Below, one piece after another: positions 9,444 to 18,292 of a stretch of 64,000 nt of DNA. Origin of the DNA: Holophagales bacterium (lineage in GTDB: Bacteria > Acidobacteriota > Thermoanaerobaculia > Multivoradales > Multivoraceae); contig VXVC01000004.1 in assembly GCA_009836625.1 (NCBI GenBank), positions 310,001 to 374,000 on the forward strand, in the 5' to 3' direction. Within the stretch, counting starts at the first letter, position 1. Each line of letters starts with the position of its first letter. Position numbers and translations under genes: made by a program. Below the pieces are notes generated by a model. It saw nothing but the letters and a program-made list of their open reading frames with translations, made no database searches and was not told the origin of the DNA.

Positions 9444-11960
9444 TCAGGAGCCGTCCAGGCCCGGGCGGACGAGGTGCAACGGTCCCTCTCGCTCGTAGCG
9501 GTGGGCCGGGTTGTTCAGCACGGCGGCCAGCTCCGCGGCCTGGAAGGATGCCTCGACGCGCTCGGGCGGCGGCGTACCGTACGCGGTCGTCCGCTGCTTC
9601 GGGATGCGGCCGGCGTCGAGGATGAGCTGCTCCATCTCGGCGGGAGACAGCTCCTGTCCGTGGGCCGCGCCCGCGGCCCGGGTGATGCTCTCGTTCATCA
9701 GGGTGCCGCCCAGGTCGTTCACCCCGGCGTCGAGGCAGGCCCTGACCCCCTGCGGTCCCATCTTGACCCAGGAGGCCTGGACGTTCCCGAACCAGGGATG
9801 GAGCGCCAGGCGGGCGACCGCGTGCATGAGCACGGCCTCGCGGAAGGTCGGTCCCTTCCGGGCGCGTCCCTTGAGATAGAGCGGCGCCTCCATGTGGACG
9901 AAGGGCAGAGGCACGAACTCGGTGAAGCCGCCGGTCCGCTTCTGCAGGTCGCGCAGCCGGAGCAGGTGGCGGGCCCAGTTCCGGGGACCTTCGACATGGC
10001 CGTACATGATCGTCGCGGTCGTCCGGTAGCCGACGCCGTGGGCCGTTTCCATGACCTCGAGCCACTGGTCGGTGTTCAGCTTGTCGGGACAGATGACCGC
10101 CCGGATCTCGTCGTCCAGGATCTCGGCGGCGGTTCCCGGCAGGGTGCCGAGTCCGGCATCCCTGAGGCGCAGCAGGTAGTCGCGAAGCGGCATGTCGAGC
10201 GTCGCCGCGCCCTGCCAGACCTCGAGCGGCGAGAAGGCGTGGACGTGGATCTCCGGCACGGCCTCCTTGACCGCCCGGCAGATGCCGAGGTACGTCTCGC
10301 CGGTGTAGTCGGGGTGAATGCCGCCCTGCATGCAGACTTCCGTCGCGCCCCGCTGCCAGGCCTCGACGGTGCGGCGCATGACCTCCTCGAGTTCCAGGTC
10401 GTACGGCTTGCCGCGCAGGTTCTCGCTCAGCTTGCCCTTGGAGAAGGCGCAGAACTGGCACTTGAAGTAGCAGACGTTCGTGTAGTTGATGTTCCGGTTG
10501 ACGACGTAGGTCACGGTGTCGCCGTTCACTTCGCGCCGGATCGCGTCCGCCGCGGCGCAGACGGCGGAGAACTCCGGCCCCCGCGCCGCGAACAGCCGGG
10601 CGATCTCGTCCTCCGAGAGGTCCTCGCCCGCCCGGGCGCGATCGAGGATGGGAGCGATGCCCGTCACAACGCGCGGTCCCGCGCCGTTGCCGTTCGAGGC
10701 GGCGGGGGCCACGACCGCGGCCAGCAGGTCGGGCGGCGGCGGGGTCTGCTCGCCCGGGGACCACTCGTCGGTACGCGCGAGGCCGGTGGCGTCGACCCGC
10801 TGCAGCACCGCCGTGCGAACGCCGCCGAGCCGCCTGACCTCGCGGCTCTGGCCGCGGCCGTCATCGAGCCAATGCTCTCCGTCGAGCGCCCACTCGGGGT
10901 ACACGGTCAGCCTCTCGACCAGCGTCTTGCCGGCGGCGGCCGTCTCCTCCGCAAGGCGTTCCAGGTGTGGCCAGGGCGCCTCGGGGTTGACGAAGTCGGG
11001 AGTCACCGGCGAGACACCGCCCCAGTCGTCGATGCCGGCATCCACGAGCCGCGGCAGCACGCCGGGGCTCAGGTTGGGCGGCGCCTGGATGTGCATCTCC
11101 GGCCCGAGGACCAGCCGGGCCGCCGCGATCGTCCAGAGCAGGTCCTCGAGCGTCGGCTCGGGCGCGTCGGCCATCCGTGTCTCCGGCTTGGCACGGAAGT
11201 TCTGGACGATGACCTCCTGGATGTGGCCGTGCTCGTCGTGCAGGTCGCGCAGGACGAGCAGGGCGTCGATCCGTTCCTCGCGGGTTTCGCCGATTCCGAT
11301 CAGGATGCCGGAGGTGAACGGCACCCGCGCTTCACCGGCGAGCCGGAGCGTTTCGAGACGTCGCGAGGGAACCTTGTCCGGGCAGCCGTAGTGGGCCTGG
11401 CCCTTCTCGTGCAGCCGCATGGAGACGCTCTCCAGCATGATGCCCATCGACGGCGCCACCGGGCGCAGGCCTTCGATGTCTCCGGCGGTCATGAGGCCCG
11501 GGTTGAGGTGGGGCAGGAGGCCGGTCTCCACGAGCACCCGCTCCGCCGCCTCGCGCAGGTAGGACAGCGTCGTTTCGTGGCCGAGTTCGGCCAGGCCCTC
11601 GCGGGCGGCCTTGTAACGCAACTCCGGCTTGTCGCCGAGCGTGAACAGCGCCTCCTTGCAGCCGGAGCCGGCGGCGAGGCGGGCCTGGCTCAGCACGGCG
11701 TCGAGCGGCATGTAGGCCGCTTCGCCCTTCTTCGGGGCACGGGCGAAGACGCAGTAGTGGCATATGTCCCGGCACAGGTGCGTGAGCGGCAGGAAGACCT
11801 TGCGCGAGTAGGACACCAGGTCGCCGTGGCCCCGGTCGCGCAGTTCCCCGGCTGTCTCGATCAACTGTTCGAGGCCGGCGCCCGGCTCGATGCGGGCAAG
11901 CGCACGGGCCTCGTCAGGGGTCGGGCGACGGTCCAGAAACGCGCTGAGCGGAGGGGACAT
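9444..11960 (-). CDS. fbiC: 7,8-didemethyl-8-hydroxy-5-deazariboflavin (FO) synthase, CofG-CofH fusion
   Basis: An 838-residue fused double radical-SAM enzyme that builds the deazaflavin FO from 5-amino-6-(D-ribitylamino)uracil and tyrosine. Both radical-SAM CX3CX2C clusters are visible: CRDICHYC (Cys63, Cys67, Cys70) in the CofG half and CYFKCQFC (Cys497, Cys501, Cys504) in the CofH half. Order and length match actinobacterial FbiC rather than the separate archaeal CofG and CofH. It sits between cofC and the methyltransferase in the minus-strand F420 operon. The ATG start gives a protein beginning MSPPLSAFLDRR. Confidence 0.97.
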   Translation of the reverse strand: MSPPLSAFLDRRPTPDEARALARIEPGAGLEQLIETAGELRDRGHGDLVSYSRKVFLPLTHLCRDICHYCVFARAPKKGEAAYMPLDAVLSQARLAAGSGCKEALFTLGDKPELRYKAAREGLAELGHETTLSYLREAAERVLVETGLLPHLNPGLMTAGDIEGLRPVAPSMGIMLESVSMRLHEKGQAHYGCPDKVPSRRLETLRLAGEARVPFTSGILIGIGETREERIDALLVLRDLHDEHGHIQEVIVQNFRAKPETRMADAPEPTLEDLLWTIAAARLVLGPEMHIQAPPNLSPGVLPRLVDAGIDDWGGVSPVTPDFVNPEAPWPHLERLAEETAAAGKTLVERLTVYPEWALDGEHWLDDGRGQSREVRRLGGVRTAVLQRVDATGLARTDEWSPGEQTPPPPDLLAAVVAPAASNGNGAGPRVVTGIAPILDRARAGEDLSEDEIARLFAARGPEFSAVCAAADAIRREVNGDTVTYVVNRNINYTNVCYFKCQFCAFSKGKLSENLRGKPYDLELEEVMRRTVEAWQRGATEVCMQGGIHPDYTGETYLGICRAVKEAVPEIHVHAFSPLEVWQGAATLDMPLRDYLLRLRDAGLGTLPGTAAEILDDEIRAVICPDKLNTDQWLEVMETAHGVGYRTTATIMYGHVEGPRNWARHLLRLRDLQKRTGGFTEFVPLPFVHMEAPLYLKGRARKGPTFREAVLMHAVARLALHPWFGNVQASWVKMGPQGVRACLDAGVNDLGGTLMNESITRAAGAAHGQELSPAEMEQLILDAGRIPKQRTTAYGTPPPERVEASFQAAELAAVLNNPAHRYEREGPLHLVRPGLDGS

Positions 11961-12013
11961 GACGACGACTGCGGCGGGCGGCTGAGCCCGCCCACTGGGA
12001 ATAGCGAACGGTA

Positions 12014-12739
12014 TCAGTCCCGGTTCCGCGGACTCTCGAGCCGGTCCGGCCCGCCGGGTCCACCCAGGCCGAGTTTCCGCAGAAGGCGGCCGGTCCGGCT
12101 GGAACGGTTGAGTCGCATCAGTTCGGCCAGGTCGTCCGGATGGTCGACGTCGAGTCCCAGGTTCGCCAGGACGATGCTGGAGTGGGCCGCTCCGGCCCGC
12201 TGCGCTTCCCGCAGATGGGCATGGAAGCTGCCGTCGCCGAAGCGGAACGGGATGCAGCCCGGCGGCGAGCAGACGAGTGCGTTAGTCCCGGAACGGAACC
12301 GGTCGGGCGCGACGGTCACCGCGGTTGCCGACGCGGACTCGCCCCCCTGGCTTCTCCGATCCTCAAGGTGCCGGGCGCGGAGTTCCTCCAGGTCCGCCGC
12401 CGTCGCCAGGGGCAGGTCGATCGGCAGCACCATCATCGTCGCCTCGCCGCGTCGACCGAGTTCCTCGGCGGCCGTTCCGAGTGCCCGGTTCAGGCCTCGC
12501 CTGGGCTCTGAGAGGACCTCGCATCCGGCGCCCTCGAGATACCTCGCCGCGACATCGTCAGCGGTCACGGCAAGCGTGCCCGAGATGCCGGGGACGCCCG
12601 CGACGGCGGCGAGCACATCGTCGAGCATGGAGCGGGCCAGTTCCTCCCGTTCTCCGGCGCCAAGGACGGGGGACAGCCTCCGCTTGGCCTCGGACCAGGC
12701 CTTGACCGGCAGGACCGCCCAGAGGCCGCCGGCAGTCAC
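12014..12739 (-). CDS. cofC: 2-phospho-L-lactate (or PEP / 3-phosphoglycerate) guanylyltransferase
   Basis: A 241-residue nucleotidyltransferase of the CofC/FbiD family. The N-terminal AVLPVKAWSEAKRRLSPVL (residues 8-26) is the GTP-binding signature. The segments VTADDVAARYL and MMVLPIDLPLATAADL carry the metal-binding region. It makes the activated phospho-acid that CofD joins to FO. Its start overlaps the cofD stop by 4 bases (ATGA). Which three-carbon acid is used (2-phospholactate, PEP or 3-phosphoglycerate) cannot be read off reliably. Confidence 0.92.
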   Translation of the reverse strand: MTAGGLWAVLPVKAWSEAKRRLSPVLGAGEREELARSMLDDVLAAVAGVPGISGTLAVTADDVAARYLEGAGCEVLSEPRRGLNRALGTAAEELGRRGEATMMVLPIDLPLATAADLEELRARHLEDRRSQGGESASATAVTVAPDRFRSGTNALVCSPPGCIPFRFGDGSFHAHLREAQRAGAAHSSIVLANLGLDVDHPDDLAELMRLNRSSRTGRLLRKLGLGGPGGPDRLESPRNRD

Positions 12740-13749
12740 GCGGACCGTTCCGGCGACCCGGCTTCCGCGCCGTCGCCGCGCCGCGGGTCGAGGCCGCGAG
12801 CGAAATCGAGCGTCTCGCTGGCCAGGCGTTCGCGGTCGGCCAGCGTCTCCATCACCGTGCCCGTCACCAGGGTGGGAAGGCCGAGATCCTCGATCTCCGC
12901 CGCCTGGCCGGCATCGGCATCATCGATCACGAAGCCGTCGAGCAGGTCCCGTTCCCGGTAGTGCCGGGCGACGCCGACCGCGGTGACCGCCATCCCGAGC
13001 TCCGCCATCATCTTGGCCGCGGGGCCCTTGATCGCCGCGCCGCCGACGATCGGCGAGACCGCCACGACGGGTGCTTTCGTCCGGCGCAGGGCCGCCTCGA
13101 CCCCGTCGAGGGCCAGCACTGGATCGACGCTGACGAACGGGTTCGAGGGGCAGACGAGGATCGCCGCGGTCGCGTCGTCCTCCAGTGCGTCCAGGAAGAC
13201 GGGCGACGGCCGCGCCGTGGCGATTCCGTCGAAGCGAAACCCGGAGACGGTCGGGGCGCAGGCATCGCGAACGAAGTAGTGCTGGAAGCTGAGCTCGCCG
13301 GTCTCCGTCAGCACGACGGTGTGTACGGGGTCGTCGCTCATCGGCAGCACCCGGGCGGCGATGCCGAGCGCTCCGCAGAGGGCTGCCGTCACCTCGGTCA
13401 GGGTTCCGCCGGCGCGGAGCCGTCGCGTCCGCTCCACGTGGGTCGCCAGGTCGCGGTCGCCGAGCCGGAACCAGGTCTCGCCGCCGAGGTGGGAGAGGGC
13501 TTCCAGGAAGGACCAGGTCTCGTGGGCCTGACCCCAGCCGGTGTCGCGGTTCGAGATGCCGCCCAGCGTGTACATCACCGTGTCGAGGTCCGGGGAGACG
13601 CGGAGACCCAGGTGGTCGAAGTCGTCGGCCGTGTTGCAGACGACGGTCAGCGAGTCCCCGGGCAACACGCGCGACAGCCCGAGCGCCAGCTTGGCGCCGC
13701 CGACGCCGCCCGAAAGGGCCACGCAGTGTCTCGGGGAGTCTTCCGTCAT
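12736..13749 (-). CDS. cofD: 2-phospho-L-lactate transferase (FO transferase)
   Basis: A 337-residue CofD/FbiA enzyme that transfers the phospho-acid moiety from its GDP or GMP carrier to FO, giving F420-0 or dehydro-F420-0. The N-terminal [18 protein letters not shown] (about residues 12-29) and the central [16 protein letters not shown] and [20 protein letters not shown] segments are family hallmarks. It lies 13 bases downstream of cofE and overlaps cofC. Length is normal for the family. Confidence 0.96.
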   Translation of the reverse strand: MTEDSPRHCVALSGGVGGAKLALGLSRVLPGDSLTVVCNTADDFDHLGLRVSPDLDTVMYTLGGISNRDTGWGQAHETWSFLEALSHLGGETWFRLGDRDLATHVERTRRLRAGGTLTEVTAALCGALGIAARVLPMSDDPVHTVVLTETGELSFQHYFVRDACAPTVSGFRFDGIATARPSPVFLDALEDDATAAILVCPSNPFVSVDPVLALDGVEAALRRTKAPVVAVSPIVGGAAIKGPAAKMMAELGMAVTAVGVARHYRERDLLDGFVIDDADAGQAAEIEDLGLPTLVTGTVMETLADRERLASETLDFARGLDPRRGDGAEAGSPERSA

Positions 13750-13762
13750 TACGGACCCGCCT

Positions 13763-14524
13763 TCACCGGAACAGATCCTGATCGCGCGGCCTCAGCAGGT
13801 CGCGGGCGGTCTGCGCCGGTCCGAGGCGCCCGAGGCCGCGGACCCGCACCACCGGAGTCCCCTCGTCGCCCTCGCCCTGGACGATCTGTGCGGCGCTCGC
13901 GACCTGGTCGGCAATACCGGTTTCCGAGACCAGGAGTTCCCGGCCGAACAGGTCGCGATCGCCTCGCAGATCCCAGAGCGCCGTCATCCCCGCGACACCG
14001 ATGGCGAGCCCGACGGTGCCCAGCCGCCAGGCGCGACCGATGCTGTCGTTGACGATCACGCCGAGGCGCTCGACTCCGAAGTGCGCCGTCAGGGCTTCGC
14101 GCAGGGCCGCCGCCGAGGCGTCCGGATCCTCTGGCAGCAGCAGCGCATGCCCGTGGTCGTCGCCGGGACGGAGGTTCGATTGGTCGATCCCGGCGTTCGC
14201 CAGCACGGGACCGAGCCGGTGCTCGACGATGATGACTCCGGGCACGGTGCGCAGCACCGAGGTCGATTCCCGAAGCACGAGTTCGATCAGGCGTGGGTCC
14301 TTGTCGCACTTCGCCGCCAGCCGAACGGCCTCAGGACGCGGTTCCACCGTTGCGAGCTCGACGATTCGGCCTTCCGCCTTGGAGACGATCTTCTGCGCGA
14401 CCACGAGGACGTCTCCGTCACGCAGCGTCATCTGGCCCTGCCGCATCGTTTCGGTGATCAGGAGCGCCAGGTCGTCGTCTGGTTGGACTTCGGGCAGGCC
14501 CGGTACGGACTCGATGTTCAGCAT
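13763..14524 (-). CDS. cofE: coenzyme F420-0:L-glutamate ligase (stand-alone CofE)
   Basis: A 253-residue CofE protein that adds gamma-linked glutamates to F420-0. Conserved stretches are [30 protein letters not shown] and [19 protein letters not shown]. It has the short, single-domain form. The C-terminal nitroreductase-like (FMN) domain of mycobacterial FbiB, which reduces dehydro-F420-0, is absent. It is the second gene of the operon, separated from the F420:NADPH oxidoreductase gene by 91 bases that contain a long hairpin. Confidence 0.95.
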   Translation of the reverse strand: MLNIESVPGLPEVQPDDDLALLITETMRQGQMTLRDGDVLVVAQKIVSKAEGRIVELATVEPRPEAVRLAAKCDKDPRLIELVLRESTSVLRTVPGVIIVEHRLGPVLANAGIDQSNLRPGDDHGHALLLPEDPDASAAALREALTAHFGVERLGVIVNDSIGRAWRLGTVGLAIGVAGMTALWDLRGDRDLFGRELLVSETGIADQVASAAQIVQGEGDEGTPVVRVRGLGRLGPAQTARDLLRPRDQDLFR

Positions 14525-14540
14525 GGTGTGGGAATGCGCC

Positions 14541-14587
14541 GACGCTCGAAGGCCGAAGGCTACCCGCCTCCTTCGGGTGAGCGTCGC
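14541..14587. repeat. two-tier inverted repeat (hairpin) inside the F420 operon
   Basis: CGACGCTC (14541-14548) pairs perfectly with GAGCGTCG (14580-14587). Inside it, CCGAAGG (14554-14560) pairs perfectly with CCTTCGG (14571-14577). The structure fills most of the gap between the oxidoreductase and cofE on the minus strand. No T-run follows on either side, so it is not a classic Rho-independent terminator. It may act as an RNA stability or attenuation element. Confidence 0.7.
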
Positions 14588-14615
14588 GCGGACCGCGATC
14601 GCGCGCCGACCGCCT

Positions 14616-15320
14616 TCAGGGCGTACGGGTGGGTTCGCCGGTAATCCGGATGCCCGCGCCGGCGATGCCGTACTTGCGGTTCAACTGGATGAGGACGGAC
14701 GTCAGCGCCTCAGCGGCGGCCGCGTTGTCGAGCGGCCCGGCATGCCAGCCCTTCATGCCGAGAGCCTCGATCAGTCCGATGACTTCGGCGCGCGCCGACG
14801 GGTCGTCGCCCGTGACCAGCACGTCGCAATGGACCGCGCCCTCCTCGCGCAGATGGGCGGCGCCGACATTCTGGAACGCGGAGACCACGCGGACGCCGGG
14901 ACCGAGGACCTCTTGAGCGATGACCGCGGCGCAGCCCTCGTCGGGGAGCTGCACTCGCGCAACTTTCGGCGGCACGAGCGGCACCGTGCAGTCGATCAGG
15001 ATCTTCCCCTGGAGGGCCTCGCCAACACCCTCCAGCGTCGCCCGCTGGAAGGCGTAGGGCACCGTGAGAACGACGATGTCGCCCTGCTGAGCCGCGGTCA
15101 GGTTGTCCGTGCCGCGAACCGTCTCCGGAAGTCCCAGCTCTCGAAGCTGCTCGTTCACGTCCGCGGCCGAGCCGGCACCCTTCTCGCGCGAACGGGAGCC
15201 GATGACGATGGTGTAGCCGGCAGCCGCCCAGCGTCGGGCGAGACCACCGCCCAGATCGCCGGTGGCGCCGAGCATGGCGAGGGTGGGCAGGGCGTTCGGG
15301 TCTGGCCGATGGTGGGACAT
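14616..15320 (-). CDS. fno: F420:NADPH oxidoreductase (NADPH-dependent F420 reductase)
   Basis: A 234-residue Rossmann protein with the NADP motif [20 protein letters not shown] (residues 17-36) followed by [11 protein letters not shown], the serine-arginine pair that reads the 2'-phosphate of NADPH. The central [12 protein letters not shown] and [12 protein letters not shown] segments match NpdG/Fno enzymes, which reduce F420 to F420H2 for the LLM and PPOX-type users. I chose the ATG at 15320. A GTG at 15359 would add 13 residues before the Rossmann fold. It is the first gene of the F420 operon. Confidence 0.92.
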   Translation of the reverse strand: MSHHRPDPNALPTLAMLGATGDLGGGLARRWAAAGYTIVIGSRSREKGAGSAADVNEQLRELGLPETVRGTDNLTAAQQGDIVVLTVPYAFQRATLEGVGEALQGKILIDCTVPLVPPKVARVQLPDEGCAAVIAQEVLGPGVRVVSAFQNVGAAHLREEGAVHCDVLVTGDDPSARAEVIGLIEALGMKGWHAGPLDNAAAAEALTSVLIQLNRKYGIAGAGIRITGEPTRTP

Positions 15321-15428
15321 GACGCTTCCGGTGGTTCCTGGTGAACGTCCGCTGCCCACGAGTCGGGCCCGGGACGCGAGGGCGGCGATCGTACACCGGT
15401 CCGGAGGCGGCTCCGGGCGAGGCGCGGG

Positions 15429-16226
15429 TTACTTCCGCCGCCGGTGCAGGGTCACCGTGTCGACGTCCCGCTTGCGCTCCCACCAGTTCTGGTAGAGGTC
15501 GAGCGCGAACATCAGGAGCAGGATGAAGATGACGATCCACTGCGGGATGTACGGCGTGGGGGAGCCGTTGACGACCATGTGAGCGCTGTGGCCCGCCTCG
15601 AGGATCAGCACGAAGCCGATCAGCAGGAGGACGAACAGGCCGAGGATCTCGAACTCGGGGTTCGAACTGAGGAAGCGCGAAATCGGGCCGGCGAAGACCA
15701 GCATCAACGCCACCGAGATCAGCACCGAGCCGACCATGACCGCGAAGATGTCCGTCATGCCGACGACGGTGAGGATCGAATCGACCGAGAAGATGAGGTT
15801 CATGCCGACGATCAACGCGACGACCTCGGCGAACCTGTTCGCCTTCGCGACTTCGTGCTCGACCGCCTTCAGTTTCACGCGGAGCTCCTTGACACCCTTC
15901 CAGATCAGGAAGAGCCCGCCGATCACGAGTACCAGGGACTTGCCGTCCACGGTCCCGGCCATCTGGACACCGAGCAGCCTGCCGTCGAAGTGCCAGAGTT
16001 CGGTGGTCGCCGCTCCGAGCACCAGGCTCAGGATCAGCAGCAGCACGATGCGGAGCGCCATCGCCAGCAGCAGTCCCAACTGGATGGCCTGCTTGCGTCT
16101 CGCCTCCGGCAGCTTGTTGGCGATGATCGTGATGATGATCAGGTTGTCGGCGCCGAGCGCGATCTGGATCAGCGTCACCGAGAACAGGGCCGCCCAGAAG
16201 GCCGGCTGGGCAAGGAGTTCGGTCAT
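15429..16226 (-). CDS. TerC family integral membrane protein
   Basis: A 265-residue protein with about seven transmembrane helices. Hallmarks are the acidic intramembrane motifs QIALGADNLIIITIIANKLP (residues 21-40) and NLIFSVDSILTVVGMTD, characteristic of TerC. The family is linked to tellurite resistance and to metal (manganese) loading or efflux for exported proteins. It is divergent from the GST gene, with 107 bases between them. Confidence 0.92.
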   Translation of the reverse strand: MTELLAQPAFWAALFSVTLIQIALGADNLIIITIIANKLPEARRKQAIQLGLLLAMALRIVLLLILSLVLGAATTELWHFDGRLLGVQMAGTVDGKSLVLVIGGLFLIWKGVKELRVKLKAVEHEVAKANRFAEVVALIVGMNLIFSVDSILTVVGMTDIFAVMVGSVLISVALMLVFAGPISRFLSSNPEFEILGLFVLLLIGFVLILEAGHSAHMVVNGSPTPYIPQWIVIFILLLMFALDLYQNWWERKRDVDTVTLHRRRK

Positions 16227-16263
16227 CCCGCGGACCCCTCGCGAAGCCCCTGCCCGATGCGGT

Positions 16264-16269
16264 TACACT
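16264..16269 (+). promoter_or_regulatory. candidate -10 box for GST gene
   Basis: TACACT lies about 64 bases before the ATG at 16334 in the divergent terC/GST gap. An AGGAGA ribosome binding site follows at 16317-16322. Confidence 0.3.
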
Positions 16270-16333
16270 CCGCTCCCGTCATTGCCCAAGCCTTGAACAT
16301 CAGCCGCAGATCTCCAGGAGATAGTCCGATCTC

Positions 16334-16945
16334 ATGAAGCTACACGAAGCCGCCACCACCCCCAACTGCCGCCGCGTGCGTATCTTTCTGGCCGAGAAGG
16401 GCATCGAGGTTCCCGTCGTGCCGGTCGACGTGGGCAAGGCCGAGAACCGCCAGGACGCCTTCCGGCAGAAGAACCCGATGGGCCGCGTCCCGGTGCTCGA
16501 GCTCGACGACGGCACGTTCATCGCCGAGTCGGTCGCCATCTGCCGCTACTTCGAGCAGCTGCAGCCCGAGCCGGCGCTGATGGGCGGCGGCGACCCCGAG
16601 CGGGCCGCTCGCATCGAGATGTGGCAGCGCCGGATGGAACTCGAGATCACTGTGCCGATCATGCAGGTCTTCCGCAACACCCACCCGTACTTCGCCGACC
16701 GCATCCAGCAGTTCCCCGACTACGGCGAGGGTCAGCGCAGCCACGCGACGAAGCGCCTGGCCTGGCTCGACCGGGAACTCGCCGACCGCGAGTTCATCGC
16801 CGGCGACGAGTACTCGATCGCCGACATCACGGCCCAGATCGGCATCGACTTTGGCCGAGTGACCAAGTTTCGGGTCACGGAGGAGACGCCCAACCTGCTG
16901 CGCTGGCACCAGGCCGTGTCCGCGCGGCCGAGCGCGAAGGCGTAG
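16334..16945 (+). CDS. glutathione S-transferase family protein
   Basis: A 203-residue GST with the thioredoxin-like N-terminal domain (MKLHEAATTPNCRRVRIFLA). The cis-proline and glutathione-binding segment is NPMGRVPVLELDDGTFIAES (about residues 49-68), including the ES pair that contacts glutathione. The all-helical C-terminal domain contains the N-capping FIAGDEYSIADITA motif. The substrate is unknown. It ends 15 bases from the convergent CoA-transferase gene. Confidence 0.93.
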   Translation: MKLHEAATTPNCRRVRIFLAEKGIEVPVVPVDVGKAENRQDAFRQKNPMGRVPVLELDDGTFIAESVAICRYFEQLQPEPALMGGGDPERAARIEMWQRRMELEITVPIMQVFRNTHPYFADRIQQFPDYGEGQRSHATKRLAWLDRELADREFIAGDEYSIADITAQIGIDFGRVTKFRVTEETPNLLRWHQAVSARPSAKA

Positions 16946-16960
16946 GGGCGCGCCGCACGG

Positions 16961-18220
16961 CTAGCGAGAGAGCTGCCGGGCCCGTTCCTCCAGCTCCTCG
17001 CGGAACCGGGGTGCGGCGATGGCGATCAGGCGCCGCGCCCGCTCGGCCATGTCGAGCCCACGCACGTCGGCCACACCGTGCTCGGTGACGAAGATGTCGG
17101 CGTCGGTCCGCAGCGCGGTGGCCGCGTGTGCGATCGGCAGTGCCGGGACGATCCTGGAGAAGCGGCCTCCGCCGGCGGTCGCCTCGAGCGCGACGATCGA
17201 GCGTCCGCCGGCCGACATCCGGGCGCCGCGCATGAAGTCGACGGCGCCGCCCGTACCGCTGATCTGCCGGCCGCGGACTATCTCCGAGTTGACCTGACCG
17301 AAGAGGTCCACTTCGACCGCGGAGTTCAGCGCGACGAAGTTGTCCAGGCGGGCGATCACGCCCACGTCGTGGGTGTAGTCGACGGTGCGCAGGTCGATCA
17401 GGTCGCAGCGGCTCGCCCAGTCGTAGAGGCGCGGTGAGCCGAGGACCATCGCCGCCACCAGGCGCCCTTCGTCGATCGTCTTGCGGCCGCCCGTGACGAC
17501 CCCGGCTTCTACAAGATCCATGACGCCATCGGACAGCAGGCCGGAGTGAAAGCCGAGATCGCGGTGGCCGTGCAAGGCGGCCAGGACCGCGCCCGGGATC
17601 GCGCCGACGCCGGTCTCGATGCAGTCGCCGTCGCGGATGAGTTCCGCGACCAGGGCGCCGATGCGCTCGGCGACCGGACCGCTCCGGCTGGCAAGCGTGG
17701 GCGGCTCGATGTCGGTCTCGACGACGTAGTCGAAGCGGGCCGACTGCACGGTTGGGGCGCCCGGCAGCCGGGGCAGGGAGCTATTCCACTCCGCGACGAA
17801 GGGGACTTCCGGGCGCTCCAGCAGCGCCGGCAGGAAGCCGGCGCCGATGCCGAGCGAACAGTCACCGTTCCCGTCCGGCGGCGTGAACTGGGCGATGGCC
17901 AGGTCGAAGGACGCCGCCGCGAGATCGTCCCAGACATGCCGGTACTGCATCGGCACGAAGCGGACCGAGCCGGCCTCGAAGCCAGCGCGCATCTCAGGCG
18001 TGACGAAGAAGCTCCGCACCGTCGAGCCGGCCCAGGGGGCGAGGGTCGGTGACGCGATCCCGGGAATGCGGGTCACCGTGAACTCCACGCCGGCGGTCGC
18101 TTCGGGCTGGTCGTGGAGCGCCGCGGCGATGCCGCGAGGTTCGTTGCAACCACCCAGGACCGCGACCTTCATGCCGGGGCGGAGCAGCGCGCCGACTTGA
18201 TCGGGAGCGAGTTTCTTCAT
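16961..18220 (-). CDS. acetyl-CoA hydrolase / 4-hydroxybutyrate CoA-transferase family protein
   Basis: A 419-residue class I CoA-transferase of the acetyl-CoA hydrolase type. The glycine-rich CIETGVGAIPGAVLAAL segment and the NSAVEVDLFGQVNSE segment are family signatures. Glu303 in the latter is the expected nucleophile that forms the glutamyl-CoA intermediate. I chose the ATG at 18220 (MKKLAPDQVGALL), where family similarity begins. The frame stays open upstream only because of the base composition. The acyl donor and acceptor are unknown. It is divergent from the LLM gene at 18293. Confidence 0.9.
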   Translation of the reverse strand: MKKLAPDQVGALLRPGMKVAVLGGCNEPRGIAAALHDQPEATAGVEFTVTRIPGIASPTLAPWAGSTVRSFFVTPEMRAGFEAGSVRFVPMQYRHVWDDLAAASFDLAIAQFTPPDGNGDCSLGIGAGFLPALLERPEVPFVAEWNSSLPRLPGAPTVQSARFDYVVETDIEPPTLASRSGPVAERIGALVAELIRDGDCIETGVGAIPGAVLAALHGHRDLGFHSGLLSDGVMDLVEAGVVTGGRKTIDEGRLVAAMVLGSPRLYDWASRCDLIDLRTVDYTHDVGVIARLDNFVALNSAVEVDLFGQVNSEIVRGRQISGTGGAVDFMRGARMSAGGRSIVALEATAGGGRFSRIVPALPIAHAATALRTDADIFVTEHGVADVRGLDMAERARRLIAIAAPRFREELEERARQLSR

Positions 18221-18277
18221 GGCGGCCCGTAGCGTAGCCGCACGCCCGACCGCTCCCTCTTCGGCTCGGGACGCTGA

Positions 18278-18283
18278 TACCCT
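18278..18283 (+). promoter_or_regulatory. candidate -10 box, possibly leaderless start
   Basis: TACCCT ends 9 bases before the ATG at 18293. There is no Shine-Dalgarno sequence in the interval, so transcription would begin at or next to the start codon. Confidence 0.45.
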
Positions 18284-18292
18284 GCCGCCGCC

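Noticed and set aside
9435..12986. 1183-codon open frame on the plus strand opposite fbiC, cofC and cofD
   Set aside because: It is exactly antisense to three well-conserved F420 genes, its translation is Arg/Gly/Ala-rich with no domain, and such frames are expected from GC-rich third codon positions.
14541..14587. Rho-independent terminator after fno
   Set aside because: The hairpin is strong but no T-run follows on either strand, and cofE continues on the same strand, so it is listed as an inverted repeat only.
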